Below, piece after piece: positions 36,305-48,660 of a DNA stretch of 64,000 bases; position 1 is the first letter of the stretch, and the number at the start of each line of letters is the position of its first letter. Below the pieces are notes generated by a model. The model was not told where the DNA came from, did no database searches, and worked only from the letters and a program-made list of their open reading frames with translations. This stretch comes from Sorghum bicolor. Taxonomy: Eukaryota > Streptophyta > Magnoliopsida > Poales > Poaceae. A program made the position numbers and the translations under genes. The DNA is taken from assembly GCF_000003195.3 (NCBI RefSeq), contig NC_012871.2, forward strand, positions 16,932,658 to 16,996,657, in the 5' to 3' direction.

Positions 36305-37197
36305 CCTGTAAACAAAAGTTGGCAACAACACAACTAGTGGAAAATGTGAGAGAAAATGTTAGTGGTCAGCTGTCCGGAGTGTCAGTAGTCCAGGGGTTAA
36401 TCGTTGAAGAAAAATTTCTATTTTGGTGGAGCTTCCCCTAAACAACTTTTACTTCCGCTTAGACAACGGGATCACTACTTGCTAGGTGATACTCACTCTC
36501 TATCAACTTCTTTCCCACTCTTCTCTTTCTCTCTACTCTCTTCTCTCTTCACTACAAGAGCTCTTTCTGGAAACTGATACTTGTGTGGTTTTCTGGAGTG
36601 CTTGTGTGGAGAGGATGGAGGTAGAAGGTGGCTATTTATAGGAGGAAGAGGGAGCAGGGCGGGCGCCCACTTGTGATGTCCATCCTGGGTGTGCCTCCTC
36701 CACTTGCTTCCTTGCTTTGATCTCACGCAAAATAATGTTGTGTTGGTGGTGGTTGGTCGGTGGAAAGATGTCAGTAAGTGGAAACATATTGGTGGATGAA
36801 ATAATGTGATGGGATGTATGTGAGGTGTGGTGTATGACATGTGGGACCCAAAGAGTGTGGGTCATGCTTCTAGAAGGTTACTATAATTAATTATAATGCA
36901 GGAAAAATCTATGAGAATTTAATTAAAATGATTATGGAAAATATATTTTTTTGTGCCTCCACAATAATTAATAAATATGGGTTGTTACACACCACGAATA
37001 TTATTTATATGGGGCTTTTGATTATTATAATAATGCCATGACTAAATGTGACTAATGCAAGATTTAATTATGCAAGAATTTAAATATGAGAAAATTAATA
37101 ATGCGGATAAATACCGATTTACCTCCCGGTGAGGGTTTGGGATTTTTAGGTCCCCCAAGCTGGACCTCCAAATCTTTTAATCTTCTGAGTTACCTTC

Positions 37198-39132
37198 CTA
37201 CGGAGATGGTGTCTCCAGTGGTTCTTCGTGAACCTCCTTTACTGTAGAGTCTCTTTCTGCTCTGGGTTTGAATGTAAAGTGTTCTTCTTGTCCGTTTATG
37301 TTGAACTTGATTTCTCCCTTCCCGACATCAATGTGGGCATTGGCAGTGCTCAGAAATGGCCTTCCAAGGATGATGGACACTTTTGAGTCAGGACTCATGT
37401 CCAGTACTACGAAGTCTACTGGCACCAGGAAATCTCTGATCTTGACTGGAATGTTTTCGGCGATACCCAGCGGGTGTCGAACCGATTGAACCGCTAATTG
37501 TAGGCACATTGATGTTGGTTCTAGGGTTGCATGATCAAGCTTTTTGTAGACTGATGCTGGCATCACACTGACACTTGCTCCGAGATCACAAAGTGCATTG
37601 TTGAAGTGTTGGTTTCCGATCGAGCAATCAATAGTGGGACATCCGGGATCTTCCTTCTTCTTTGGTGGCTTGTTGAGGATGGCCGCACTACATTCTTCTG
37701 TCAGCTTGATAACCTCAGTGGTGGGCAGTGGTCTCTTCTTGTTAAGAATATCTCTGATGTACTTTGCATATGTAGGTACCTGTATGGCATCGAGCAGAGG
37801 TATGTTGACATATAATTTCTGAATTACCTCTACAAACTTACCAAACTGCTCATCCGACTGCAGTCCTCTATTTCTTCTGGGAAATGGCAAATAATTGGTG
37901 TCATAAAAATCTTTCCTCATTTCTCCAGTTCTTGGTGGTTGTAGCAGATCTTCTGCTTCAACTGGGCTTTCTTCTTCTATCACTGCTGGTTGCACTGGTG
38001 CTGATGTTCTTTGTTTCTCTTTTGGGTATGGGGGATCTCTGGTGGCTTTGCCTCCTCTAGTAGTTATATTCTTTACCTGCTCAAGGTTAGTAGCAACAGG
38101 CAGTGCAGCAGCTATCTTTATTAATTTAAGCTCTACCCTTTTATTAAAAGTGTTTTGCTCATCAAAGGCAGTTAGTAGAAAATCCATTTTATTGTGTATA
38201 TCTTTTAGAGATGATTCATTTGTATGTAGCCTTTGTTTAACTTCATTATTAATTTTAGTTTGTTGAGCAATTATCTCTTTTAATGAAAGTTGCTTGAAAG
38301 TATTACCTGAATTCATACCTTTACTATTGGGTTGACTCGAAGTTGGTTGATATTTGTATGCTGTCTCAATGGCCCTTTGATCTTCTTTGAACTTGGCCCT
38401 CTGGTCAATCCAATGGAGCAAATTTTCCATCTTAGTTGATAATGCATTTACTTCTTCTGGTATTTCTTCAGTTTGATGACATTGTTGAGCTTTATCTTGG
38501 AACCAGCTTTGGTTTTCTGCTATCTTATTCAAAAGTATCTCTGCTTTTCCAGTTGTAAGCTCCAAGAATGATCCTTTAGCAGATGCATCTAGGCACTCAC
38601 GAGCCTTCTGGGTTAATCCATGGTAGAAGGTCTGCATAAGTAACCATGTGGCCATTCCATGGTGAGGACAATCTGATATGTATCCTTGAAAACGCTCTCA
38701 TGCTTCTGAAATGGTTTCTGTCTTCTGCTGTTGGAAACTGACAATATTTCCTCTTAAGGCAGTTGTTTTGCCTATAGGGAAAAACTTCGATAGAAAGGCA
38801 TCTGACAAGTTCGTCCAGTTGTTGATGTTATCTTGATGAGTGTAGAACCACTTCCTCGCTTTCCCTTCTAGTGAGAATGGAAAAAGGCAAAGCAGTATGA
38901 CGTCTTTGTCAACTCCATTGATGTGGATTGTGCTTCCAATCTCTAAGAAATTCTACAAGTGTGCACTAGCATCTTCATGTCCCTTTCCACTGAATTGTGT
39001 AGCTTGTACCAAATTGATGAGGCTTGACTTGAGCTCAAACTCAGGTATTCCTTCTTCTACTGCCAATCTTGGACCAGTTGGAATGTTCTCAAGGCTTGGA
39101 GCAGAGAATTCTTGTAGGGTCTTCTGTGCCAT
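37198..39132 (-). pseudogene. gag-protease of element D with two in-frame stops
   Basis: One frame from ATG 39132-39130 (MAQKTLQEFSAPSLENI) to the stop at 37198, about 644 codons, interrupted by a TAG (near 38955) and a TGA (near 38700). N-terminal third: retrotransposon gag core with LFPFSLEGKARKWF, then LSDAFLSKFFPIGKT and TFYHGL. Middle: coiled-coil-prone, Lys/Gln-rich region. C-terminal third: retropepsin-like domain with DPGCPTIDCSIG, ALCDLGASVSVMP (active-site DLGAS) and VSIILGRPFLSTA. No CCHC knuckle seen. Only one protease module, unlike A and B. Both stops are single-base type, so the gene decayed recently or is copied in trans. Confidence 0.88.
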
Positions 39133-39450
39133 AGCTTCAGCAATTGGTAGCTAGCTTCTTCTTCTCTTGATTGCTTTGGTTCTGATGATGAAGAGTTGAA
39201 TGTACCCAAAGTCAATCCTGATATACCCTGTATAAAAATGTAAACATAGAAAAACAACAGGGTGAACCTGCCAAAGCAGAGGTGCCTTGTTATGATTTCT
39301 CACTTAGTAGCTGTTTTATGCAATTATTTCTCTATAGTCTAGTCTAAAATTTTATATGAATAACATTGACTGATTTTCTGGCTTTCCTTACCGTTCCTAA
39401 GTATTATTCTTTTGTTCCCCTTTATGACTTATTCCTGAGACTCGTATAAT

Positions 39451-39469
39451 ATCCCCGGCAACGGCGCCA
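39451..39469 (-). other. Primer-binding site, element D (tRNA-Asp)
   Basis: The minus strand reads TGGCGCCGTTGCCGGGGAT, 8 bp inside the 5' LTR; perfect complement of the plant tRNA-Asp 3' end. Confidence 0.9.
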
Positions 39470-39477
39470 AAAATGCT

Positions 39478-40994
39478 TGTTGACACTAGCTAACACCACT
39501 TAGATACTAGGTTGTCATCCCCAGCATGGTGCCAGAGTGTACAAAGGTATTTATAAATGTAAAGGCTCTCTAGAAAATAATCTATTCTATCCGCAAGCGC
39601 ACAGATAAAACACCTCATTGTAGCATTTCACCAGGATAAGTATTCCAGGTATCGTTATTTATAATTTTGCTCAAGGGATCTAAAGATGATGAAATTAAAT
39701 CAAGGGGCAAAATCTATCAAGGCATAGACTAGAGATAAACTTGCAAGAACATGATTACTAATGAAAAACTCGTCACACAGTCACTTACTCTAGCAGGGGG
39801 TAAACCATAAAGATAATGATAATAAAGTATAAGTTCATGGGTAGATAACACAACGATTAGAAAATAGACTACTCCTCATATATGTAGGTGATGTCGGATT
39901 AGCTAGAGAATGGATTCTAAGTTATCTACTAACTACTAATTCATAATCTACTCTAGTTATCTACAAGATCATATATAGCATAAAAGACTCTTCATTCATG
40001 TATAAGGAACATTGATAAAGTAAATCAGAGCATCGCATGACTTACTCCACAATACCGGTTCTGCCTGTCCTATCAACGGAGGGTGGACTATATAAGAATC
40101 AACGAAGCTGTCACTATCGCGAACTACCACACGACCCGGCCAATAGGATACATTTGCAGATAAATAACATCTAAGCACCACGCTCACATGCGATCTATCA
40201 CCTAACTCCCTCGCGTCAAGAGCTAAGCGCTTTGCAAACTTATACATAAACTCATTATCAATTAGAACTATATCAAATATAGAACTAGAGCAAACTAAGA
40301 ACATAATAATTAGAGACATAATGCAATTAGAACAAAGAATTAGAGAAAGATATGAATAATACCAATCTTTATTACCGAAGATCCGAATCCAGAGCGTAGT
40401 GCTCTACTTCTCTAATTGCTATCTAATCAAACCTCTAAACTTGAAGGATTAGGGAGTAGCTAATTCTAATTCTCTGTGGGAGAGAAGCTCTAAACCCTAA
40501 CTTTGATGGCTACCTCTGCATAATGATTTCTTCTCTTCTCCTCCCCTCCAGGGGGGTAGGCCTTGGTTTTATAGTCCCTTCAAGTAAATTTGGGCCGTCA
40601 GATCAAACCGACATTGATTGTGTGGTTTAGATTGATCCTTTAGGTCGGTGGAGCGTAGTCCCAAAGCAGAGTCCCGATTGGACTCCAACCCTGGGCGGGC
40701 GCCAAGGGGGGTGGGCGGCCGCCCTGTCCCCGAGCCCGATCGTGCTCTCGTTCGTTCCCGTGGCTTCTGGACTCTTCTAGATTGAGGAAAATTGCGCGGC
40801 ACGTAATTATCTCGTTGTAAACATGACATGTGGGCCTTCTCTCCATATTCTCTGATAACCCCCTGCAGAAATAGATAAACACCAAAGCTCGTGGAATTCT
40901 GTCAGATAAAACCCTAATTCTAGATGTTTGTTTCATATTGATCCTTTTTCATGTTTATTTGATTATTAATTTTAGTACTTAAGGACCGTCAACA
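39478..40994 (-). repeat. Element D, 5' LTR
   Basis: 1517 bp; TATAAAA at 40573-40567 (minus); CAATG duplication follows at 40995. Near-identical partner at 31662-33179. Confidence 0.93.
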
Positions 40995-42620
40995 CAATGC
41001 ACTTGAATGCTCTCCTAATCTCACAAAGATGATGAATCAATGATGCAATTGAGTGGGAGTGTGTTGGCAAGGCTCACAAGTTTGCTATGTCAATGAAAAT
41101 GCCAAGAGAGAGAGCCAAAGCCGGACAATGTCTATTTATAAGCCCCTCTTAAGAATAGAGTCATTGCCCTCCCAAGGCAGCCTAGTCGGGGGTGTCGGAT
41201 GCACCGACACCAAGGCATTGAACGCACCTCAGCGTACGACGCTGCTCTACCAGCAACTCTCGATTGCTACCATATGTCCTCAATTAAACATAAGACGTTA
41301 ATCTCCAACTGACACTTAAACATTAAAGCACTTGGTCAGAAAGCAATGGACGCGCCAGGTGCCACACACCGAACGCGCCTAGCTTTCATCGAACATAGTC
41401 TAGAGAGCTCCCAAACCGCTTGGAGATGCATCAGACACGTCAGGTGGATGCCCATTGGATGCGGCTAGTGTTTGATGCATACACTACTTGTTTTCCTTGC
41501 TCATGCTCCTATTGATGTCATTGTGCAACGGACGCTCAACGATGTTTTAGCCGTGTCCGATGTTCGAGCATCAGACACGTTGGTGCAACAATCTGTGCTG
41601 CGCCGAAGCAACTAGCACGTGTCAGACGTAGCCCAGCATACAACATGACACTGAGCAGAGTTCGATGCTCGCGACTTTGCAACCCCTTCAAATCCACCTC
41701 CGAAGTAGTAGAAAATAGGTATTTCATTTTCACAAAAATGTTGCATCACCAACACTGATCGGACATTGCCCCAACATCTGGTGCGCCCGAAGCCAACGTC
41801 TTGTGAGTGATTCTCAGAGAGAAACACTCCTATGACTTCGCTATCTTTTCAAAACCACCTCTGACATAGTGAAAAATAGACATTTTATTCCTAGAAAAAC
41901 ACTGAATCTCGCCTCGCAAGCTTGGCGGAAGGGAGAGAGGATTCCAAACCCATCTCTACCCCTAAAACTTCACCTCCTTTGCAAATGTGCCAAAACTACC
42001 ATGTGTAAATCACCATGTGTAAGTGTGTTAGCATTTTTACAAGTATTTTCTCAAAGGAGTTATCACTCTCACTAGATTCTAATGCATATGCAATGAGTTA
42101 GAGCATCTAGTGGTACTTTGACAGCTAGATATCAATATAAGTTTCACCCCTCTTAATAGTATGGCTATCACTCCTAAGTCACTTACATCCTCTATGGTGT
42201 CTTGAGTGCAAACTAAAAGGCTCCTAACCAATTATACCTTTGCCTTGAGCTTTTTTTTTCGCTTTCTTCTTTCCCAAGGCCGAGCACTTGATCACTTTGG
42301 GTCCACCATTACCATCATGATCATCATCCATGTTGCTCACCACTTGGAGTGTGCTTTCTATCTCATGAATACTTAGAGCAATAGGTTAGCACATAGGGTT
42401 TCATCAATTCACCAAAACCAAACTACAACTTTCACAGACAATCACAGTGAAGGACCAGAAACAGCGACCAGAGAGGGTGAATGGGAGCCTCAAATTTCTT
42501 TCAAAACTTTTGGTCCTTGGCTCACAAACAACCCAAAACAAACACTCACCAAAGATGTGAGATATGCGTGCTAACTAGTAGCAAGATACCACACGTGAAA
42601 TCTTAGGCACTAGTAGGAAA

Positions 42621-42638
42621 CGCGCGCCCCTGCGCGCG
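42621..42638 (-). other. Helitron 3'-terminal hairpin
   Basis: CGCGCGC-CCCT-GCGCGCG, a perfect 7-bp stem with a 4-nt loop, 11 nt from the CTAG terminus. Such hairpins act as the rolling-circle termination signal in Helitrons. Confidence 0.75.
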
Positions 42639-42823
42639 TCTGATGACCTTTACCTAATGTAGATGACATAAGTGTGGATGTACTTATACTTGTTTCTGTG
42701 TATATAAAAGCATTATTATTCACAGAGATTAATATACACGATATTCATAGTCAAGCAAGCAGCAGGCGAGACTGCGTGAATGGAACAAAACATAATAAAA
42801 ATACTGAAAGATTGAATGGTAGT

Positions 42824-43082
42824 ATTGTAGTTAATTAGAAATATGAGGGCTGTGGTACATCAAAATTCCTCTTACATGTGAATTTCTAGCCTTCTAGGCA
42901 ATGCTTTCTCTTGTTGTGTTCATTGACAAAGGTGGTAGGACAATCTTAACGTAAGATTATTGTAGTTAATTAGTAAATATGAGGGCTGCAGTACATCAAA
43001 ATTCCTCTAACATGTGAATTTTCAGTCAATGCTTTGTTTTCTTGTGTTTCTTGACAAAGATGAAAAGACATTCTTAATGGAA
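42824..43082. repeat. 135-bp tandem duplication
   Basis: Two diverged copies (from 42824 and 42959) sharing ATTGTAGTTAATTAG, ATATGAGGGCTG, GTACATCAAAATTCCTCT and ACATGTGAATTT. Lies inside the Helitron. Confidence 0.8.
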
Positions 43083-43971
43083 GTTCATGTAGAGAACGAT
43101 TTGTTTTTTGTTTACCTTCCAGTCTGAGATCTGCAGCCATTTCACAGTCTTAGATTTGCAATCATTTCGCCAGCCATGAGTTCTCTTTCTTAAGTTCATC
43201 ATCATGAGCATTCCGGATCAAGTCGTAGACCTAGAAAAATAAAAGAGAGCATGCGACAATCTAAGATAAAATTTCGGGTAGACCATTCATTATAAAATTC
43301 TACATATATTGTGTCGAGTTTAGGATGACATATTAATGAACCGATCTTTTAAATTCAGAGGAATTACCCTTGGGACAAATTTTCCCATTTTATCTCTTAG
43401 CTTCAAATGCAAAATACAAACAAAGCAAATAGATGACATTAGTGTGCATTGTGCTTGTTGCTCTAGACGCAGTTTTCTCCACTGACACTTATTGGTGTGC
43501 ACTGTTTTCTATTGAACATGATATTTCAAAGGTTGGTGGGCGGAGTCAGAAACTTAGTAGACTATTGGAAAATCGGTTTAATAAGCCTATGAACCAATTA
43601 ATCACACGAATTGTCATATTATCATCTAGGGACTACATGAAGAAACAAAATAGATTAGCTTTAGTATGGACCCATGGATCAGTTTAGGCACAGACAACAA
43701 ACAATACATGGGTTCCATTATGTATTGTATTGAACATCAATAGGATCAATTTTGTACCCAAAAAAAGTGCCAACTTCATGAAAGAACATCTAGAATCTAA
43801 GTGCAAGATCTTTAGGACTGCCGCAATGAAGGGCTGAAATTTTAATTTTAAGAAGTGATGCACAATCCAAGCACTTGAATGTATTAGTTGTACACAGTTC
43901 TAATAATAAAAAGTATATAATCATACTTGCACTTATTTCTCATAAAAGTGCCTATAATGATTATATATGAC

Positions 43972-44425
43972 CAGTGTTTTAAATAGCGTGCTAAGTCTCT
44001 TAGCGGCAGCCTCTCTAAAAGGCTAAGAAAAGCTATAGCGGGCTAAGCCATTTAGCGGTTGAGCAAAAAATATGTCAAATATCATGTAATTTTACACATA
44101 ATAAAGATGAAAACATTATGAATACCAATAGTGATAGATATTTCAAAGGGTTACTAACATATTACATCAAAGTTCGTAGTTCATACATGATACATCAATA
44201 ATAGCATACATCACATAAGCCTCCAAGTTATTTGGGCCGATGAAAATGAATCCCAAGGCCAAATAGCGGCGCTAAACTAATCTAATTTAGCGAAATTAGC
44301 GCGCTATTAGCTGCTAATAGCGGGAACAATCATTTAGCGTTAAAATCTCCATAGCTTAGCAGTCCTCTTCCAGAAACGCTAAATAGCGCTATAGCGTCCG
44401 CTATAGCGCGCTATTTAGAACAGGG
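43972..44425. mobile_element. hAT-type MITE (TAAATAGCG termini)
   Basis: Ends CAGTGTTTTAAATAGCG and CGCTATTTAGAACAGGG are inverted repeats with a few mismatches, flanked by 8-bp duplications TATATGAC (43964-43971 and 44426-44433). The interior has many GCTATAGCG or TAGCGG motifs. No coding capacity. A related sequence starts near 63820. Confidence 0.88.
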
Positions 44426-46199
44426 TATATGACTGAATTTATTTGGCTACATGCTTCAACATGCGTGAATAAGTTCTGAAAATAACCATGTCTGCTAAAT
44501 CTGCAACTCAGAACGTAGATAGCTAAAGGAAGAGCTTACCAAGCTGAGAAGGACAGATTTGATCACTACAATAGTTGGATGTTTGATCACTACAATCTGC
44601 ACATGTTTCCTCTGTGATGCACTATATTATGCACATAGCAATTCAGGCTCATATCAAGTGTAGTGCCATATTGCTAAACTGCAAATTGATCTATGTAATA
44701 CAGAACACATTCTAGGAACAATAACATTAATCCTGAATTAGTTAGGTACCGACATAGAAAGAAAATGGTATACTAAAAACTAATTACTTTGAATAGTGTG
44801 GCATAGAAAACGTGCAGCACAACAATTATAAGGGACTTAGCGTACAATGAAGCTGTTGACAAAGCATTTTTTGACAAAGGATTCTTGTAACAGCATGATA
44901 CAATGTGTAGGCACATTATCGTCAACTGTTGCCACAAAAAAAGAAGCTTGCATCAGAATACTCTCCAGAAGAACGGAATCATACATAAAGTTCTTGTAGC
45001 TCATGGTAGAAAAATATGTGAAAATAGGACAATATATTCTGAAGATTTCCTAGCATATATACAATAGTAATTCACACATATTGCATGGGTGACCCGAAAA
45101 TATTAGGTTCCATACACCAACGGGGCTATAGAACCATTCTTCACATGCCAACATGACAGTAGATTTGGCCAATTTTGCTGAATGAAATTGAAAGCTATTC
45201 TGACTGGTTCACATCAGATCTTTAGATGGTTGGGCAAGTAAATCTAAAAATTTATTTATAGTTCATATAAGGCTAATTGATATAGCTGAGTCGACCACTC
45301 CATGTCTCAATTTTATTACAGACTGATGTTGTATCAAAGTTTAGATGGATGGGCAAGGAAATATAAGGAACAGAGGAGGTCATGAATCAATAAACAGGTA
45401 GCAGAATTCGTTGAAGCTGAACAAAGCACTGCAATAAATTTTGGCTAGAACCAGCAGATGTCAAGCGTTTGCTGATAAATAAAATCACCACGTTAGTATA
45501 CAATCACCAATATTTACAGCACGACACTGTCATGCCGCTCGCAGTTGCCAGCACCTCTAGCATATTTGTCAGCTGACCTAGCAAAGTAGGCAGAAGCAGT
45601 AGCCGATGAGCCTCGCGCCTAACGCGTATTTGCCGTTGTTCCACACTGCACTGCGTACTCACGATGATCAAAATATTGAAACAATGTCCGTTGAAGCAAC
45701 CTGCATTCCTCACCTTGACTATGTAGGAGATGATTATAAGTGCATTGCATGAAAGTTTCCATACTAATTAAGTGAGCCCACAAAACTGTATGGCAGGCAA
45801 GGTTAGTTTTCTTTCCCAATTTCCAAAAGAAAAAGGAGGGAAAGGGAACTCATTTCTGCATCATGCAGCTACCTATGGAGGAGATAACTATTAGTGCAAT
45901 GCAGGAAAGTTTTCATATATTAATTGAGTGAACTCACAAAACTATACGGCAGGCAAGGTTACTTTGCTTTCCTGATTGCCAGCGATTAGGCACAAATTGT
46001 TGGTTACAGATTATGCCCTGCAAGGTAGTGAATTAGAGACCCACTAATCAGGTGCGGGAAAATAGTATAAACTAACAACTAAGGTTAGGGCTATGGAAAT
46101 AAACAGTATGGACAGTGAAGACTGAAGAGTAGGACCAAGTTCATGCGCAATCTTTTGAGTGCAGAAGAAAATAACAAACAGGAACAAATCTAAACTAAA

Positions 46200-46640
46200 A
46201 CTCGACCTAAAGCAGCCAGAGAGGGAGAACCAGAGAGAGGAAGAAGCCGATACACACTACGAATGAAGCCCTGGACCACACCACCGACCTGAGCCATTGC
46301 CACAGCCGGCGAGGAAGACGCAGCTAGGGTTTCATCGAGTCAAGTAGATCGGCGGCAGGATGCAGCATCGGTGGGGTGGCGAACGTGGCCGCGGCCGCGT
46401 CAGTGCATCGTCGTGGTAGGGGGAAGGACGAGGGCGGCGGGTATGGCCGGTGATGGCCACTGCCAGGACACACGCATGGCGCCGCGCCTCGGCAGCGCCT
46501 CACCCAATGGGCCAGCAACGTCACTGGCCTGATCATGACGCGAGGTGGAGGAGAAGGGTGGCCGCCGCCGCCGCCGCCGTGCTCGCGTCGAGAGAGAGAG
46601 AGCGATGAGGGCGGAGATGAGGGGAGGTCCCGGCTACAGT
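46200..46640 (-). other. GC-rich gene-like fragment in Helitron
   Basis: An abrupt GC-rich island in AT-rich surroundings. On the minus strand it looks like a grass 5' UTR and first exon: a CT-rich leader (CTCTCTCTCTCTCGACG), a (GCC)n run, then an ATG-led frame at 46536-46324 (70 aa; MIRPVTLLAHWVRRCRG start) rich in Pro and Ala. I do not recognise the product. Best read as a captured piece of a host gene; it could also be a non-coding CpG island. Confidence 0.45.
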
Positions 46641-46654
46641 ATTTTTTCCGATGC

Positions 46655-46874
46655 GCTGGGGTCGGCAGAAGACAAGATGGTTTTGGAGAATCACGCTAGA
46701 TTGATTGGAGGATAGATTGGAGGATAAACAAGGAGCGTAAACGCAAGATCAAATGGCTGAAATTTTTTGCTGGGGTCGGCAGAAGACAAGATGGTTGTGG
46801 AGAATCATGGTAGATTGATTGGAGGATAAACAAGGACCGTGAACGCAAGATCAAATGGCTGAAATTTTTTTTGC
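46655..46874. repeat. Tandem repeat of about 110 bp, two copies
   Basis: Copies start at 46655 and 46769 (GCTGGGGTCGGCAGAAGACA); both end GCTGAAATTTTTT. The first copy has an extra internal GATTGGAGGATA duplication. Confidence 0.88.
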
Positions 46875-46924
46875 TAACGTGTCATGCTGGGTGCACGCCG
46901 TCGCGTTCCCCTTTGTATAGGTGA

Positions 46925-48660
46925 AACACCCAAAAGTACTCGAGCACCAATGGAAACAAACTCTTAGAGAAATAGATCGAACTGTCCACTACAATACCTT
47001 AGACTGTCCACTACATACCGTGGACTGTCTGTAGTTCAAAAATCAGAAATGCAAACTTGTTGGACCGGTTCTGAGTCTTAATAAAAAATGAATGGCGGAC
47101 TGTCCATGAATAATTCTCAGACTATCCACAGTTCAAACACCGAGAAACACCCAAAACCACGCATAACTGTCCCCAACACCCGGACTGTCCACGAATCATG
47201 AATCAGCAAGAACAGAGAGAGAGCTCTAAAAATTGCCTCTAACCAAAAATCCGATTGTTGAGCTATCAAATCAGAACCAATTGCCACAAGATTTTAACCA
47301 CGTGGTCACAAGGCAATAGGTGAGCTACCTCTAGGAGATCATCACCCAATTGAAGCCAATCAACAGGAAATCAAAAGGGAAGAGAAAAAAGGGTTTCTTG
47401 AAACCTAGCCACAAAATCAATCTGATCTATGAGCTCATGAGGAATTAGTTGATTTCCTTTGGTGGAAAGCCTCAAATCACGTCATAGCTCAAGCCAACGC
47501 AAAAATAATGAATCAAATCGGTTTAAAAACAGCAAATCGAGGCTACAATGAGAAGGGAAAAAACAAGAACGTGAAGAACACGAACGTGATTCATACAACC
47601 AACTCATAAATCCAATCCCGGAGGACATGAGGAGGTTAAGGCCTCCATTCCCACAACAAATCTTAGTAATTACATAAATTTTTGGATTTGTGGTCCACTC
47701 TCTCGCATAGAGGACTAAGGGGAGGGGGAAAACCTAGAAAAAGGATGACAAAAAATGAAAATGGAGGTGAGATGTGTGAGGGGCAGCCATCTCTTATTTA
47801 TAGGCCTATTACATATTTTCCAATTGTCCATAGATATTTTTGAGCGAATTAGATGACCACAGGGATATTCTAGTCTAAGTCGACATAATCTAGATCCGAC
47901 GGTCACTGCGACCTTCATGAGGTAGCTTAGCCTCGACGCCACTCCTCGATGCCGCCACATGCCATCTGTTCCTCAGAACCTCCGTCCGAGTTTTGAGGCT
48001 CAAACCCGCAAAACCCACCGCAAGTAGCGTACTCCATCGACCGGTCGGTCCACCAAGTCCTCCTGAGCCTCGCTCGACTCGCACGTTCGCTGTCTTGACT
48101 TGTCAATACGGTCACTTCCATATACACTTGCACTTGTTGATGTCCTAGATGTCAGCCATTGCGGTTGGTCACCCGGCCTCCTGGTCCGTCAGTCCAAGCC
48201 TCACGTCAGCCCTTCACCGCTCCAGGTCCATCGGCACGGCACGTCCCTACTTGACCTTTCCCTCACCATCAATCACCGCTTCCGAGCTCCACACCTGCAC
48301 ACCATAAGCCAAGAGACATGTCACACGACCTAACTTACGCCAATGGTTAGTCACCAACTCAACCTAGGTCGTGGATCACGTTGACAATCACTCATCACAA
48401 ATCGAACATCAAGGGCACATTTCAACTGTGTGTTCGCACATAGGTTGTACGACCATCTTTTTAGTTGTCTGTATGTCCAATTCGAGACTCTTATGGATGA
48501 CCCCCTGTCTATAGGTTGTACATACCTTTAGAAGCTTGGGAAACACCTCGTACCCTTTGAGTTGTTGTGTGTATGTTAAAGTCAAGATGTGTTGTATTAT
48601 TTGGTCCGCTTTGAAGTCATGTTTGTCCACCATAATCAAAATGACTACCTAAAATACCGA
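46925..48660. other. Degenerate repeat, possibly an old LTR
   Basis: No gene seen. Repeated GACTGTCCA-type motifs at 46980-47190 recall the hypervariable motif blocks of grass LTRs. A TATAAATAAG box on the minus strand lies at 47802-47793. No matching ends or target duplication found. The next 470 bp (48661-49129) is the downstream flank of PIP2 copy 2. Confidence 0.4.

Larger units (their letters stand above)
31662..40994 (-). mobile_element. Athila-like non-autonomous LTR retrotransposon D
   Basis: Complete element on the minus strand. LTRs are at 31662-33179 and 39478-40994 (1518 and 1517 bp, almost identical), with target duplication CAATG at 31657-31661 and 40995-40999. The tRNA-Asp primer site is at 39451-39469 and a polypurine tract at 33180-33195. 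Order 5' to 3': gag-protease (39132-37198, two stops), about 0.9 kb spacer, an intact ATHILA ORF-1-like gene (36304-35033), then 1.8 kb non-coding DNA with hairpins. No reverse transcriptase, RNase H or integrase. Near-identical LTRs mark a recent insertion, so the intact ORF may reflect youth rather than selection. Confidence 0.93.
30906..42434 (-). mobile_element. Second solo LTR of family C (C-prime), carrying element D
   Basis: On the minus strand it begins TGAAAGTTGTAGTTTGG (42434) and ends GGTCCTTTTA... equivalent at 30906, where the expected final CA is mutated to TA. Flanked by CAGAC at 30901-30905 and 42435-42439. Its own sequence (30906-31661 and 40995-42434) is about 2.2 kb and matches the 9596-28133 LTR in inverted orientation, for example GGTCCTAATGGCTAGAGGGGGTG and the TTTGGTGAATTGATGAAACCCTA start region. 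A minus-strand TATAAATAG box lies near 41131-41146. No coding domain. Confidence 0.83.
42610..46924 (-). mobile_element. Probable non-autonomous Helitron
   Basis: On the minus strand the 3' end reads GCGCGC-hairpin, TTTCCTA, CTAG, followed by host T. CTAG is at 42613-42610, and a 7-bp GC hairpin (42621-42638) lies 11 nt inside. This is the classic plant Helitron terminus. The proposed 5' end is TCACCTATACAAAGGGGAAC (46924 downward), resembling TC-CTATAC...AAAGG starts of grass Helitrons. No target duplication, as expected. No Rep/helicase frame seen. The interior has AT-rich intron-like DNA, tandem duplications (42824-43082; about 45727-45830 with 45879-45980), a hAT MITE and a GC-rich gene-like piece. 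The 3' end is strong; the 5' end is less certain because the base before TC is T, not the expected A. Confidence 0.7.

Noticed and set aside
48100..48333. 77-aa plus-strand ORF
   Set aside because: No recognisable domain, no supporting context, within degenerate repeat DNA.
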